Below, piece by piece: positions 5,586 to 11,812 of a stretch of DNA of 34,028 nt. Numbering within the stretch: position 1 is the first letter of the stretch; each line of letters begins with the position of its first letter. Both the position numbers and the translations under genes were made by a program. Source of the stretch: a virus. The notes under the pieces were generated by a model, which did no database searches, had not been told where the DNA came from, and worked only from the letters and a program-made list of their open reading frames with translations. The stretch lies in IMG/VR virus record IMGVR_UViG_3300042385_000712, positions 1 to 34,028 of that record; one strand, 5' to 3'.

Positions 5586-6386
5586 TTAGAAAAGTGTTAG
5601 CTGTGCTTTTTCATGTTGAAGCCATTCAACAGCCGCCTTGTGAAAATTTTTCTTAATTTCAAATCCGTAGGCTGAACGATTGCTGTGATGAGCCGCAACA
5701 ATCGTTGAGCCGCTGCCACAGCATGGATCAATAACTACATCGCCCTCGTCTGTAAATAGTCCGATTAGACGCTTTAGGAGCAATACGGGTTTTTGCGTTG
5801 GGTGAATTTTTTCACTCTCATTGTCTCGCGGCCAATCCATAGCATTGAAAATCATTTTGCCGTTATTGTTGAATTTTGGTAATTTGTCACGGTAGAGAAT
5901 CAAGCCGTATTCACAGTTTCCAACAACTCGCATATTTGCTTTCAAAACTTGCGCGGAAAAGTTTTTAACAAATACAAGATTGATATAGTTCATAAAGCCA
6001 TGCTCTTTGGCTTTTTCGATGATTTCCATTTGCTGATCAAAAGCGCAGAAAACAATCATACAAGGTGCAACTCCCGTCTTTTTTTTGTCCTCAGGCTTTA
6101 ACATGCGACTGCAAAAATGCAAAAACTCTGATATGCGAAAATCTTTGTCGGTATCAAAAAACTCTTTGCCAGCCAATGCGCTTTCTCCATTCTTGTTATC
6201 ACCGCCCTCATACCATGCAGGATTGCTCCCATAAGCGTTGATTCCGATATTGTAAGGAATATCAGCAATTACAAGTTGCGCTTTTGGTATATTGTGGCGT
6301 TTGTAATTCTGAAAATGGTCATTGTAAATTTCATGTTTGATTTTTTTTTGCTGTGGTAGTTCTTCATTCATATTCTTTAATATCAT
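5586..6386 (-). CDS. DNA methyltransferase, beta-class N6-adenine/N4-cytosine type
   Basis: The product is 266 residues. Motif IV (DPPY) appears as ADIPYN at about 41-46. The S-adenosylmethionine-binding motif I, DPCCGSGST, is at about 220-228, with HPTQKPVLLLKRLI just before it. The IV-before-I order defines the beta class. DIPY in place of DPPY is a tolerated variant; adenine-N6 is the more likely target. No restriction endonuclease is adjacent, so it is an orphan enzyme that probably shields phage DNA or tunes expression. The ATG at 6386 overlaps the previous stop as ATGA; an internal ATG at 6371 is also possible. Confidence 0.85.
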   Translation of the reverse strand: MILKNMNEELPQQKKIKHEIYNDHFQNYKRHNIPKAQLVIADIPYNIGINAYGSNPAWYEGGDNKNGESALAGKEFFDTDKDFRISEFLHFCSRMLKPEDKKKTGVAPCMIVFCAFDQQMEIIEKAKEHGFMNYINLVFVKNFSAQVLKANMRVVGNCEYGLILYRDKLPKFNNNGKMIFNAMDWPRDNESEKIHPTQKPVLLLKRLIGLFTDEGDVVIDPCCGSGSTIVAAHHSNRSAYGFEIKKNFHKAAVEWLQHEKAQLTLF

Positions 6387-6889
6387 AGTAGTTTTCTTCT
6401 GTAAAATTCTGCGATTAGTGCCGCGTCAGTAAATCCCATGTTTGCTGTCTTGCTGCGCGGTGTGGCGAGCCAGTCCTCATCGGGCCATATTTCGCGCGCT
6501 TTTGCCCTTGCATACGCTTTTGTCTCGCCTTTCGGCACGACACCCAGCATGACGCTCTGCCATGTCCTAGGCGCGATCCTGACGTGTCTGATGCCGCAGG
6601 ATTCAAGGATGCCGCGGATGGCGCCGTAGCAGTCCCACATCGAGCAAAGAGCGAGAGTGCCAGGCGAGTGCTTGCTGGGCGTTTCGAGCGCAACGGCGAT
6701 GCGATTAAATATAAAGCCGTGCAGCCATTCGATCATCTCGGCACCGTTGCACTCTCTGCTCTTTCCACTGGGTCGTGTCGGCATGAGGATTTTGTCGATC
6801 ACTTTGCCATGGTAGGCTGAGATTGCCACCAACGCTCCGCTGATGCCGTTGTCGATCCCGATGATAATGTCTGGTTTATCGTAGTTCAT
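6383..6889 (-). CDS. RuvC-like RNase H-fold nuclease (Holliday junction resolvase type)
   Basis: From ATG 6889 the protein has 168 residues. It shows the RuvC-fold acidic set: a first strand IIIGIDNGISGALV with Asp, a central ALETP with Glu, and a C-terminal FTDAALIAEF with Asp. A conserved PRTWQSVMLG region lies between. It should resolve branched DNA made during recombination or packaging. It sits with RecT and the YqaJ exonuclease in one operon. An ATG at 6907 would add six residues but increase the overlap with the upstream gene from 14 to 32 bases. Confidence 0.8.
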   Translation of the reverse strand: MNYDKPDIIIGIDNGISGALVAISAYHGKVIDKILMPTRPSGKSRECNGAEMIEWLHGFIFNRIAVALETPSKHSPGTLALCSMWDCYGAIRGILESCGIRHVRIAPRTWQSVMLGVVPKGETKAYARAKAREIWPDEDWLATPRSKTANMGFTDAALIAEFYRRKLL

Positions 6890-7076
6890 AGACCGTATAT
6901 TTTCCATTGTTAATCGTTTTTGATGCCACCATGCGCATCTTCTCCAGCCGATCCATGATTCTCTGGATCGTGCTTGCCGTCTGCCCGAAGCGCAATGCTA
7001 TCGCGTCTACGGTCGATTGCCCCGCGCTCAGATCGCGCAGGATTCTTTTTTCTTCGTATGTAAGCCTTTGGTTCAT
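6876..7076 (-). CDS. small winged-helix regulator
   Basis: The 66-aa protein is almost only a winged helix: LTYEEKRILRDLSAG, the HTH STVDAIALRFGQTASTIQRIMDRL, and a wing MVASKTINNGKYTVYEL. The fold matches MarR/DtxR-like minimal domains. It is likely to bind phage operators as a dimer. The start overlaps the preceding stop as ATGA and the stop overlaps the resolvase gene. Confidence 0.7.
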   Translation of the reverse strand: MNQRLTYEEKRILRDLSAGQSTVDAIALRFGQTASTIQRIMDRLEKMRMVASKTINNGKYTVYELR

Positions 7077-7279
7077 TTTGTTTGTTTGTCAGTGGTTCCA
7101 ACTGTGGCACCGCAGTCGATGCAGACGAGCTTGCCTTTTCGTTCCATCGGTGTTCCGAATTTGCAAACGGGACAGTCTGGCAGATCCGCAAAGCTCGGAG
7201 GTGCATAAAATGCTTGCCCAGCCGGTGAGTGCGCGTCCTTGACTGTTTGAATGCTTTCGAGTCCGTATCGTTCTTTCAT
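7073..7279 (-). CDS. small zinc-ribbon protein
   Basis: From ATG 7279 (ATGA with the upstream stop) the protein has 68 residues. The C-terminal part has two Cys pairs, CPVCKFGTPMERKGKLVCIDC, a classic zinc ribbon, followed by GATVGTT. The N-terminal half is KERYGLESIQTVKDAHSPAG and unordered. Zinc ribbons of this size in phage recombination operons probably bind nucleic acid or a protein partner. The longer frame to 7426 is a Arg/Ser-rich shadow of the next gene. Confidence 0.7.
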   Translation of the reverse strand: MKERYGLESIQTVKDAHSPAGQAFYAPPSFADLPDCPVCKFGTPMERKGKLVCIDCGATVGTTDKQTK

Positions 7280-7461
7280 TTCGTGTAATCCTTCTTCACA
7301 AATCTCCTCCAGTGCGCGTCGATTCTCCGCTGCACTACGTCCCTGTCCCGTTCGTCGTTGCGCTTTACCGCCGCCGCGGTGATTTTGATGGCAAGCCGCT
7401 CGTCTTTCGGAGCAGCTTGCCACCATTGGCGGAGCTTTTCTAATGTCTCCGTTTCACCCAT
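7276..7461 (-). CDS. small hypothetical protein
   Basis: The 61-aa protein (MGETETLEKLRQWWQAAPK, DERLAIKITAAAVKRNDERD, IDAHWRRFVKKDYTK) is helical and very basic towards the C-terminus. The start overlaps the exonuclease stop as TAATG and the stop overlaps the zinc-ribbon gene as ATGA, so it is a genuine operon member. No family recognised. Confidence 0.6.
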   Translation of the reverse strand: MGETETLEKLRQWWQAAPKDERLAIKITAAAVKRNDERDRDVVQRRIDAHWRRFVKKDYTK

Positions 7462-8087
7462 TACCGTCTAATTGCTTCGAGGATCTTCGGCATTTCCTGC
7501 TCGTAGTCAGCCGCGAATGCCAGCGCGGTGTCCTTGATTTTGTCGGTGTAGTCATCCCAATGCACTGGCACTATGAGCGGTCGAAGCCCGGGGAAGTAGG
7601 ATATGAAAAACCACGTTTGAATGCCGGTGATCGCCATGCTGAAATGCACCTGCGGTCGATACTTGGCTGGCAACTCGCCATCGAGCAGGTAATCGACATG
7701 CGTGTCCACGCTAGGGCACTTGATCTCCAGCCCGTGAACAACTTCGTCGATCATGAACAGCCCGTCAGGCGAGCAAGCTAAGCACGGGTGAAGCATGGAT
7801 TGCAACATGCCAACTGTATCGACAGCGTGCCCTGTGATCTCGGTGAACTCATCGCGAGCGATTGGCTCGTGGTCATGCCCCCACTGAGTCGCTGCATTGC
7901 CTGCAAAAGCGTGCGGATCGTCGAGCAGGCATTCCCGCGCCAGCTTGCGCATCAGCCCTTTGGATGCCGCTGCGAGCTTGCCAGTTGGCGTGATGATGCC
8001 TGCCGCCTGTGATGCCGTCAATTTGCCCTTGCGAGCGTTAAGCCATTCGTCGGTGCCTTGGTCGATGTTGATGATGTGGTAGTTCAT
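7461..8087 (-). CDS. YqaJ/lambda-exonuclease family 5'-3' DNA exonuclease
   Basis: The 208-aa protein has the conserved PD-(D/E)XK nuclease set: an N-terminal GTDEWLNARKGKLTAS, the GHDHEPIARDEF helix at about 70-81, catalytic Asp108 in SPDG, Glu121 and Lys123 in LEIKCP, and the Gln of YRPQVHFSM near 146. It should digest double-stranded ends to leave 3' single strands for the RecT annealase encoded just upstream. The length is typical of phage YqaJ proteins. The start overlaps the preceding gene as ATGA. Confidence 0.9.
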   Translation of the reverse strand: MNYHIINIDQGTDEWLNARKGKLTASQAAGIITPTGKLAAASKGLMRKLARECLLDDPHAFAGNAATQWGHDHEPIARDEFTEITGHAVDTVGMLQSMLHPCLACSPDGLFMIDEVVHGLEIKCPSVDTHVDYLLDGELPAKYRPQVHFSMAITGIQTWFFISYFPGLRPLIVPVHWDDYTDKIKDTALAFAADYEQEMPKILEAIRR

Positions 8088-8293
8088 GCCTCCCCCTTTC
8101 TTGCTTTGATCATTGCGTCTGCATAACCATAAGCGTGATTAGCAGCGCTATCGCATGATCCGTAACATCCATTTGCAAGCAAGCCCTGCAAAGCCGCCGC
8201 CGCGAAGTAGTCACGCAGGGTCATGCCTAGATCGCCGCCATGTGTGGGATCGCCGTGTGGAAATGCCCCCCCGCCATCGTTTATCTTGCTCAC
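8084..8293 (-). CDS. small conserved phage protein (GMTLRDYFAAAALQG type)
   Basis: The 69-aa protein has the pattern GGGAFPHGD, GMTLRDYFAAAALQGLLANG and AYGYADAMIKARKGE, a common small phage protein with no assigned function. The start codon is GTG at 8293, preceded by a near-perfect ribosome-binding site (AAGGAGGTGA) lying in the last codons of the RecT gene; GTGA overlaps the RecT stop. It lies between RecT and the exonuclease, so an accessory role in recombination is possible. Confidence 0.75.
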   Translation of the reverse strand: MSKINDGGGAFPHGDPTHGGDLGMTLRDYFAAAALQGLLANGCYGSCDSAANHAYGYADAMIKARKGEA

Positions 8294-9072
8294 GCCTCAC
8301 CTCCTTCCTGTGCAGGCTCCATTTGGATTGCTGGGAGCATCGGTGCAAACGGATTGATTGCCTCGGCGCGCACGGTCGGTGTGACATTGCGAGCCTGAGC
8401 GAACTCACGATCTTCGTCGGTGCGTATCGCCTCTTGGATCTCAGGTGAGAGCGGGAGCCATTTCGATGCGCGGCGAAACACGGTTTTCTTCGCCATCTCA
8501 TCGAAGTCGGAGATCCACGGTCCAGACTGACCTGCACGCGAGCGCTTGCGAATGCCTTCGACCTCGTCACGCGTCATCACCTCACACTTTTCTGACCCGT
8601 CCTTGAATGTCACGATGACATAGAAAGCGTAGGCGTTACCGCGTGGCGCTTTGTAGTCTACGACATGCTGTTCGATCTTGCCGCGATTGACCACGAATTG
8701 ATCTTGCTCGCATACCTTGTCGGCATGGATGCTCGTGACCGTGCCGCTGCGCATGACCAGCTCGGCGATGCCTTTGTAGTCAAGAATGAGCGTGCATTCT
8801 TTGCCGTAGGGGATCAGATGCGCTCTGCGACCGTCTGGTTCGATGCCGAGTGCGCTCAGATCGAGCAAGCAACGCATGAAGCTTTCAGGCGTGCAGTCCT
8901 GCAACTTCGGCGTGCGTGTCAATGCTGTGATCGCAACGCGAGCGAAGCGGTCTGCGCTCAGATGCTTTGGCAATGCCAGAGCGAATTGGTTTTTGACGTT
9001 CTCCTCGGAGAGTAGTCCTTTGAGTGTCCGAGGTTTTGTTTTCGGTGCGATTTCTGTATTTTCTGTTGTCAT
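8290..9072 (-). CDS. recT: RecT-family single-strand annealing protein
   Basis: The 260-aa protein matches RecT: an N-terminal LKGLLSEENVKNQFALALPKH-type helix, VAITALTRTPKLQDCTPESF, the hallmark ALGIEPDGRRAHLIPYGKEC and LILDYKGIAELVMRSG, then VMTRDEVEGIRKRSRA and GPWISDFDEMAKKTVFRRA. It anneals complementary single strands made by the YqaJ exonuclease and gives the phage its own recombination pathway. The C-terminal 25 residues are Pro/Glu/Ala-rich and disordered. The preceding 33-aa membrane ORF ends 12 bases upstream. Confidence 0.92.
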   Translation of the reverse strand: MTTENTEIAPKTKPRTLKGLLSEENVKNQFALALPKHLSADRFARVAITALTRTPKLQDCTPESFMRCLLDLSALGIEPDGRRAHLIPYGKECTLILDYKGIAELVMRSGTVTSIHADKVCEQDQFVVNRGKIEQHVVDYKAPRGNAYAFYVIVTFKDGSEKCEVMTRDEVEGIRKRSRAGQSGPWISDFDEMAKKTVFRRASKWLPLSPEIQEAIRTDEDREFAQARNVTPTVRAEAINPFAPMLPAIQMEPAQEGGEA

Positions 9073-9084
9073 ATGGTTTGGTAG

Positions 9085-9186
9085 TTAAAATGCGAATGCG
9101 TAAAATAGTGCGGCGATTCCGAAGCCGGTAGCGACTCCGAAGGCGTAGAGGGCGATGATGCCTAGTATTGGTGGGTTGTCGTTCAT
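9085..9186 (-). CDS. 33-aa membrane micro-protein
   Basis: An ATG at 9186 opens a 33-codon frame (MNDNPPILGIIALYAFGVATG, ending FGIAALFYAFAF) that fills the otherwise empty gap between the SSB-like gene and recT. It is one hydrophobic helix with a Gly-x3-Gly-type face and a short polar N-terminus, so it would span the inner membrane. It starts 3 bases after the upstream stop. Being so short it is not certain, but spacing and composition fit a real gene. Confidence 0.5.
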   Translation of the reverse strand: MNDNPPILGIIALYAFGVATGFGIAALFYAFAF

Positions 9187-9189
9187 GGC

Positions 9190-9540
9190 TTAAAAGGGGA
9201 CAAAATCTCCGTCATCATCCTGAGCTTGCGGTGCTTGCCGTGGTGCTGCGCTAGGTGCCGAGCTGCTGCCGAATGTCAGCGTTTTCCCATTGCCGATGTA
9301 AACCTTTGGAGCCTTAGCCTGTCGTTCTTCCTTCGTTTGTTGCAACGCAATGTTGTGAGTGTTTTCGAAGCGGTCTTTCTCTTTGCGCTCGGTCAGATCG
9401 CAATCGAGATATGCTCCTTTTTCGCCAATGAAAATTGATGGATGCGGGATGGCAAGATGCCAGCTTCCGTCTTTCGCTTGGAATTTGCGTGCGCCAGGTA
9501 TTTTCAATAGGTCGATTTTTAGTGGGTGTATTGTGCTCAT
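9190..9540 (-). CDS. probable phage single-stranded DNA-binding protein with SSB-type acidic tail
   Basis: The 116-aa protein has an N-terminal beta-rich domain (KIPGARKFQAKDGSWHLAI, GAYLDCDLTERKEKDRF) and a Ser/Ala/Pro/Gln-rich linker. It ends DDDGDFVPF, closely resembling the DDDIPF tip with which bacterial SSB recruits DNA-repair proteins. With recT and the exonuclease next in the operon, a role in covering single strands and passing them to RecT fits well. The N-terminal fold is inferred, not shown; the family is not one I can name. ATGA overlap with the next upstream gene. Confidence 0.65.
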   Translation of the reverse strand: MSTIHPLKIDLLKIPGARKFQAKDGSWHLAIPHPSIFIGEKGAYLDCDLTERKEKDRFENTHNIALQQTKEERQAKAPKVYIGNGKTLTFGSSSAPSAAPRQAPQAQDDDGDFVPF

Positions 9541-9728
9541 TTTGTCAGTGTTGGTTTGGTTTGGATTTTGAGTTCGCCGGTCAGAACGCGATCAATGCCT
9601 GAAAAAATCAGTGCCTTGGCAACGCTAGCCGGTTTTGTTTTGCATAGCTTAGCAGCAGCGCGTAGCTGTGCAAGCCCTTCGTGTCCTAGGGCAATGGTAA
9701 CTGCCCCGCGTTTGTTTTTTGGTATCAT
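9537..9728 (-). CDS. small putative DNA-binding protein (RHH/HTH-like)
   Basis: The 63-aa protein starts MIPKNKRGAVTIALGHEGL, a short strand as in ribbon-helix-helix proteins. It then has two helices (AQLRAAAKLCKTKPASVAKA, LIFSGIDRVLTGE) and a basic tail. The layout suggests a small DNA-binding dimer that could regulate the early operon, but the match is only in outline. Both ends overlap neighbours as ATGA. Confidence 0.5.
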   Translation of the reverse strand: MIPKNKRGAVTIALGHEGLAQLRAAAKLCKTKPASVAKALIFSGIDRVLTGELKIQTKPTLTK

Positions 9729-9964
9729 AGAGAAAGAAGTTGGTTCCTGAGATTGGCTGAAATAACCATGGTGCTATCGTCGGCACTGGCAAAGCGATCG
9801 CGGTGCATCTCGCTGCATGTTATGACCCAGTGCGCGCGGTCGTTGTAAGGAGCCACAATGCGGTAGTATGTGCCGCTGAGCTTCTTGATCGTGACCTCCT
9901 TGGTCTTTGCGTCAACGGTTATGACGTTCGGGTTTTCTGTTTTCTGGTAGTGTAGCAGGTTCAT
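9725..9964 (-). CDS. hypothetical early protein
   Basis: The 79-aa protein (MNLLHYQKTENPNVITVDAK, EVTIKKLSGTYYRIVAPYND, HWVITCSEMHRDRF) is rich in beta strands and looks like a compact beta-sheet domain. No family recognised. The start lies in CATAACACATG, where TAA is the stop of the preceding gene; the same ATAACACATG context occurs at two late genes. Confidence 0.55.
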   Translation of the reverse strand: MNLLHYQKTENPNVITVDAKTKEVTIKKLSGTYYRIVAPYNDRAHWVITCSEMHRDRFASADDSTMVISANLRNQLLSL

Positions 9965-9967
9965 GTG

Positions 9968-10186
9968 TTATGGGATGGTGTAAATTGCCTTATCCTTGCC
10001 GCCAATGCGCTCGATCTGAGTGCCACTTGACACATCATATTGACTGCAAAGATTTTCGATTGCCTCATCGCTCCAGCTTTCTCCGTTTGCTCCATCTAGG
10101 TATTTACCGGCAACGTAGATTTGATCGACGCAACGGCTTTTGATGTAGCGAATGGTGAGCTTGCCTTTAGGAAGTGGTAGTTTCAT
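9968..10186 (-). CDS. first gene of the early operon, hypothetical
   Basis: The 72-aa protein (MKLPLPKGKLTIRYIKSRCV, YVAGKYLDGANGESWSDEAI, SQYDVSSGTQIERIGGKD) begins about 16 bases after the predicted start of promoter P1, so it is the first protein made from the early operon. Mixed alpha/beta composition, basic N-terminus. No family recognised. First early genes of phages often act against the host, but nothing in the sequence shows this here. Confidence 0.55.
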   Translation of the reverse strand: MKLPLPKGKLTIRYIKSRCVDQIYVAGKYLDGANGESWSDEAIENLCSQYDVSSGTQIERIGGKDKAIYTIP

Positions 10187-10208
10187 AGCGGTGTCGGGTG
10201 ACGCGCAA

Positions 10209-10238
10209 AGAATAGACGAAAAACTTGCAAAGTGTAAA
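10209..10238 (-). promoter_or_regulatory. early promoter P1 (TTTACA-N18-TATTCT)
   Basis: On the minus strand, -35 TTTACA is at 10238-10233 and -10 TATTCT at 10214-10209. The 18-base spacer starts CTTTGCAAG, as in P2 at 3012-3041. The predicted start is near 10202, 16 bases before the ATG at 10186. No -10 or -35 overlap with the upstream dyads is seen; those lie 60-100 bases upstream. Confidence 0.75.
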
Positions 10239-10299
10239 GCATAAATCGCAATTATTTTTCAGATTTTTCATTTTCCCTTATTTTACAAGGGTTGCAGCG

Positions 10300-10341
10300 C
10301 GGGAAATCTGCGCTTCCCGAACGGGAAATCTGGAATTCCCG
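10300..10341. promoter_or_regulatory. two tandem 20-bp dyads, operator-like
   Basis: CGGGAA-8 bases-TTCCCG occurs at 10300-10319 and again at 10322-10341. Both share CGGGAAATCTG at the left, and the centres are 22 bases apart, about two helical turns. A minus-strand TTGACA is at 10347-10342, directly next to the second dyad. The pair looks like a binding site for two repressor dimers in the control region between divergent transcription units. Confidence 0.6.
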
Positions 10342-10351
10342 TGTCAACCAT

Positions 10352-10399
10352 ACGTCCGATTTACGTCCGATGACACCGCTTTTACGTCCGATGATACCG
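10352..10399. repeat. helically phased ACGTCCGAT direct repeats
   Basis: ACGTCCGAT occurs at 10352-10360, 10363-10371 and 10384-10392, offsets 11 and 21 bases, so all three face the same side of the helix. The last two extend to an 18-base repeat TTACGTCCGATGAyACCG (10361-10378 and 10382-10399) with one mismatch. They lie between the dyads and the plus-strand promoter at 10412, where an activator or repressor array would sit. Confidence 0.65.
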
Positions 10400-10411
10400 G
10401 TAAAGCGTGAG

Positions 10412-10439
10412 TTGACAATCGCTCGCTGACTGGTATCTT
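10412..10439 (+). promoter_or_regulatory. plus-strand promoter PR1 (TTGACA-N16-TATCTT)
   Basis: -35 TTGACA is at 10412-10417, the spacer has 16 bases, and -10 TATCTT is at 10434-10439, followed by TTGCT. The same hexamers, spacer length and downstream TTGCT recur in PR2 at 10594-10621. It is opposite in direction to all the phage genes. Transcription would start near 10446. Confidence 0.6.
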
Positions 10440-10445
10440 TTGCTC

Positions 10446-10591
10446 GCCTATCTGCCACGATGCAGAAAAGGATACGGATTCGCTCTGCGGGTCTAGCATT
10501 TCGATGGTGACAAGCTCCAGCTTGGTAACATCACACTGGCCGCATCACTTAATGCGTTGGGAGGACTCAGCGGAGGTGATGCGGTCTTTTT
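10446..10591 (+). ncRNA. candidate small RNA 1 (about 145 nt)
   Basis: The segment lies between PR1 and an intrinsic terminator and has no convincing protein gene. It can fold into several stems: GCAGA/TCTGC (near 10463-10489), an outer GTGA/TCAC around CAAGCT/AGCTTG (near 10507-10534), and the terminator stem. It is the first of two tandem plus-strand units. A regulatory RNA acting on the leftward early operon or on host RNA is inference. Confidence 0.45.
10540..10591 (+). terminator. intrinsic terminator of small RNA 1
   Basis: CCGCATCAC (10540-10548) pairs perfectly with GTGATGCGG (10576-10584) over 9 bp, around a 27-base loop, followed by TCTTTTTATTT. The loop is long, but the stem and U-tract are clear on the plus strand. 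Confidence 0.65.
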
Positions 10592-10593
10592 AT

Positions 10594-10621
10594 TTGACAA
10601 CGTTTCGGGTATTGGTATCTT
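10594..10621 (+). promoter_or_regulatory. plus-strand promoter PR2 (TTGACA-N16-TATCTT)
   Basis: -35 TTGACA is at 10594-10599, 16-base spacer, -10 TATCTT at 10616-10621, then TTGCT. The stretch TGGTATCTTTTGCT is identical to that of PR1 except at one base. It begins two bases after the terminator of small RNA 1. Predicted start near 10628. Confidence 0.6.
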
Positions 10622-10627
10622 TTGCTG

Positions 10628-10711
10628 GAACTTGTCAAACGGTGTATGCCGCCTAGCAGGTGAGCAGATCCCCCAGGCCTCTCGACGATGCACACTTGGG
10701 GGATATTTTTT
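10628..10711 (+). ncRNA. candidate small RNA 2 (about 85 nt)
   Basis: A short plus-strand unit between PR2 and a strong intrinsic terminator. No start codon with a plausible frame of useful length lies inside. The 40 bases before the terminator stem (GGTGTATGCCGCCTAGCAGG region) would be the exposed part. Function unknown; it is a good candidate for an antisense or decoy RNA. Confidence 0.45.
10668..10711 (+). terminator. intrinsic terminator of small RNA 2
   Basis: ATCCCCCA (10668-10675) pairs with TGGGGGAT (10697-10704), 8 bp, 21-base loop, followed by ATTTTTT. It faces the minus-strand terminator at 10726-10756, so the two convergent units end tail to tail. Confidence 0.75.
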
Positions 10712-10725
10712 CACAAAACTGATAG

Positions 10726-10756
10726 AAAAAAACCCCGCCAGTGGGTGCTAGCGGGG
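10726..10756 (-). terminator. late-operon terminator
   Basis: On the minus strand CCCCGC (10756-10751) pairs with GCGGGG (10738-10733) around a 12-base loop, followed by seven U (10732-10726). It lies 95 bases past the stop of the last late gene (10851) and ends the late transcript before the control region. A GTGCTAG at 10804-10798 could instead pair with CTAGCAC (10751-10745) of the loop and open the stem. Confidence 0.8.
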
Positions 10757-10850
10757 CTGAATGGCTAAGTCTGGTTCGCTTCGCAAGAGTCGCGCAACTA
10801 GCACTGTCACGGGAAAACCTAGCGCAATCCGGCGCGGAGTCAAGGCATAA

Positions 10851-11135
10851 TCACGCTTTGCCAGTAGCGTCCGAGTAGGCATTGCACTGCTTACCGTTGA
10901 TCTTGATTTTGCGTATTTTTAGCTCGCCATTTTTGACCAGCTTTTTCAGCTCCCACCGGCTGGAGTCATAGGTGGTATATAGCCCAAGCTTTTTCGATTT
11001 TTCGATATATTGCTCAACGGTGAATTCGTCGGCACGCAACGGCGATGCGGTTGCCATCTCCAGAGCCTTTTCAAGTGCGCTCAGAGAATCCCTTGTGGAC
11101 TGATCCAAATTCCGTTTTCCTTTGTAACTTGCCAT
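10851..11135 (-). CDS. winged-helix-like small protein, end of the late operon
   Basis: The start at ATG 11135 is chosen because AGGAGA lies about 10 bases upstream; a TTG at 11144 is also open. The 94-aa product has a basic start (MASYKGKRNLDQSTRDSL) and a C-terminal winged-helix-like domain: LRADEFTVEQYIEKSKKLG, SRWELKKLVKNGELKIRKIK and NGKQCNAYSDA. I recognise this plan from small phage regulators. It overlaps the phosphoesterase gene by 55 bases, so an internal start at 11057 cannot be excluded. Confidence 0.6.
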   Translation of the reverse strand: MASYKGKRNLDQSTRDSLSALEKALEMATASPLRADEFTVEQYIEKSKKLGLYTTYDSSRWELKKLVKNGELKIRKIKINGKQCNAYSDATGKA

Positions 11136-11812
11136 GCTGTCCAATCTCCTGTCTTGGTGTTTATTATGCCATACAAAAAGCCGTTGCGATGCCCTAGTTT
11201 TGCTGGCTGTCTGTCGCTGTAAGTGAGCTTGTCAAGGTCTGCCATGCAAGCCACCGAGAACGCTTTGCCGCCTTCAACGTGCCGAGCTGTATGCTCGTCT
11301 TTAGTGTGGCAGTGACCGTGCAAACATTCTCCCCAGTTGTCGAAATGAGCTTTAGCTGGGCTGACCGTCGAGCGGAAGCCGTGAATCAGCTTTGGACCGC
11401 CTTCGGGCAGTCTCAAAAACTTGGTCACTTTGTATTCGCAATAGGTAATTTTTCGGCGTTTGAATTCTTTTTCCGATGCTACCACAAGCTCCTCACATCG
11501 CTCGCGCAACATGCCGTCGGCACAATGCGTAGCGTATTGGTAAATCCGATCATCATGGTTCCCAAGCGTTAGGAAATTGGGTTTGTATTCGTCGAGAAAG
11601 TTTAAGCCTTCCACATAGTCGTCAGCGATGCCAAACGCTTTTTCCTCTTGGCTGGCGCCGCGGCGAAGCGGTGAAAAGTCCCAGAGATCGCCCAAATGAA
11701 TGCGGTAACTTGGTTTCCACGTTTCGCAGAACGCTAGCAAAACCTTTTTTGCCGAATGAGACACTAAGCCTCCGTGGTTGTCTGCTGCTACGATGAAACG
11801 TTTGTGGCTCAT
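11081..11812 (-). CDS. calcineurin-like metallophosphoesterase
   Basis: From ATG 11812 (TAATG overlap with the endolysin stop) the product has 243 residues. It carries all metal-binding motifs of the family in order: D-N-H in VAADNHGG, GD in IHLGDLWDF, GNHD in LTLGNHDDR, a His in LIHGFRS, and GHCHT in ECLHGHCHT. Phage members cleave nucleotide or nucleic-acid phosphoesters, but substrate cannot be told from sequence. Its position after the lysis genes is unusual for a replication enzyme; it may process host or phage nucleic acid late in infection. Confidence 0.88.
   Translation of the reverse strand: MSHKRFIVAADNHGGLVSHSAKKVLLAFCETWKPSYRIHLGDLWDFSPLRRGASQEEKAFGIADDYVEGLNFLDEYKPNFLTLGNHDDRIYQYATHCADGMLRERCEELVVASEKEFKRRKITYCEYKVTKFLRLPEGGPKLIHGFRSTVSPAKAHFDNWGECLHGHCHTKDEHTARHVEGGKAFSVACMADLDKLTYSDRQPAKLGHRNGFLYGIINTKTGDWTAWQVTKENGIWISPQGIL

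Noticed and set aside
10557-10751. 64-aa plus-strand frame in the control region
   Set aside because: It crosses promoter PR2 and both terminators and has no ribosome-binding site, so the RNA reading fits better.
10757-10850. Possible tRNA (GGTTCGCTTCGC stretch)
   Set aside because: No cloverleaf with acceptor stem and anticodon arm could be drawn; it is the 3' untranslated end of the late operon.
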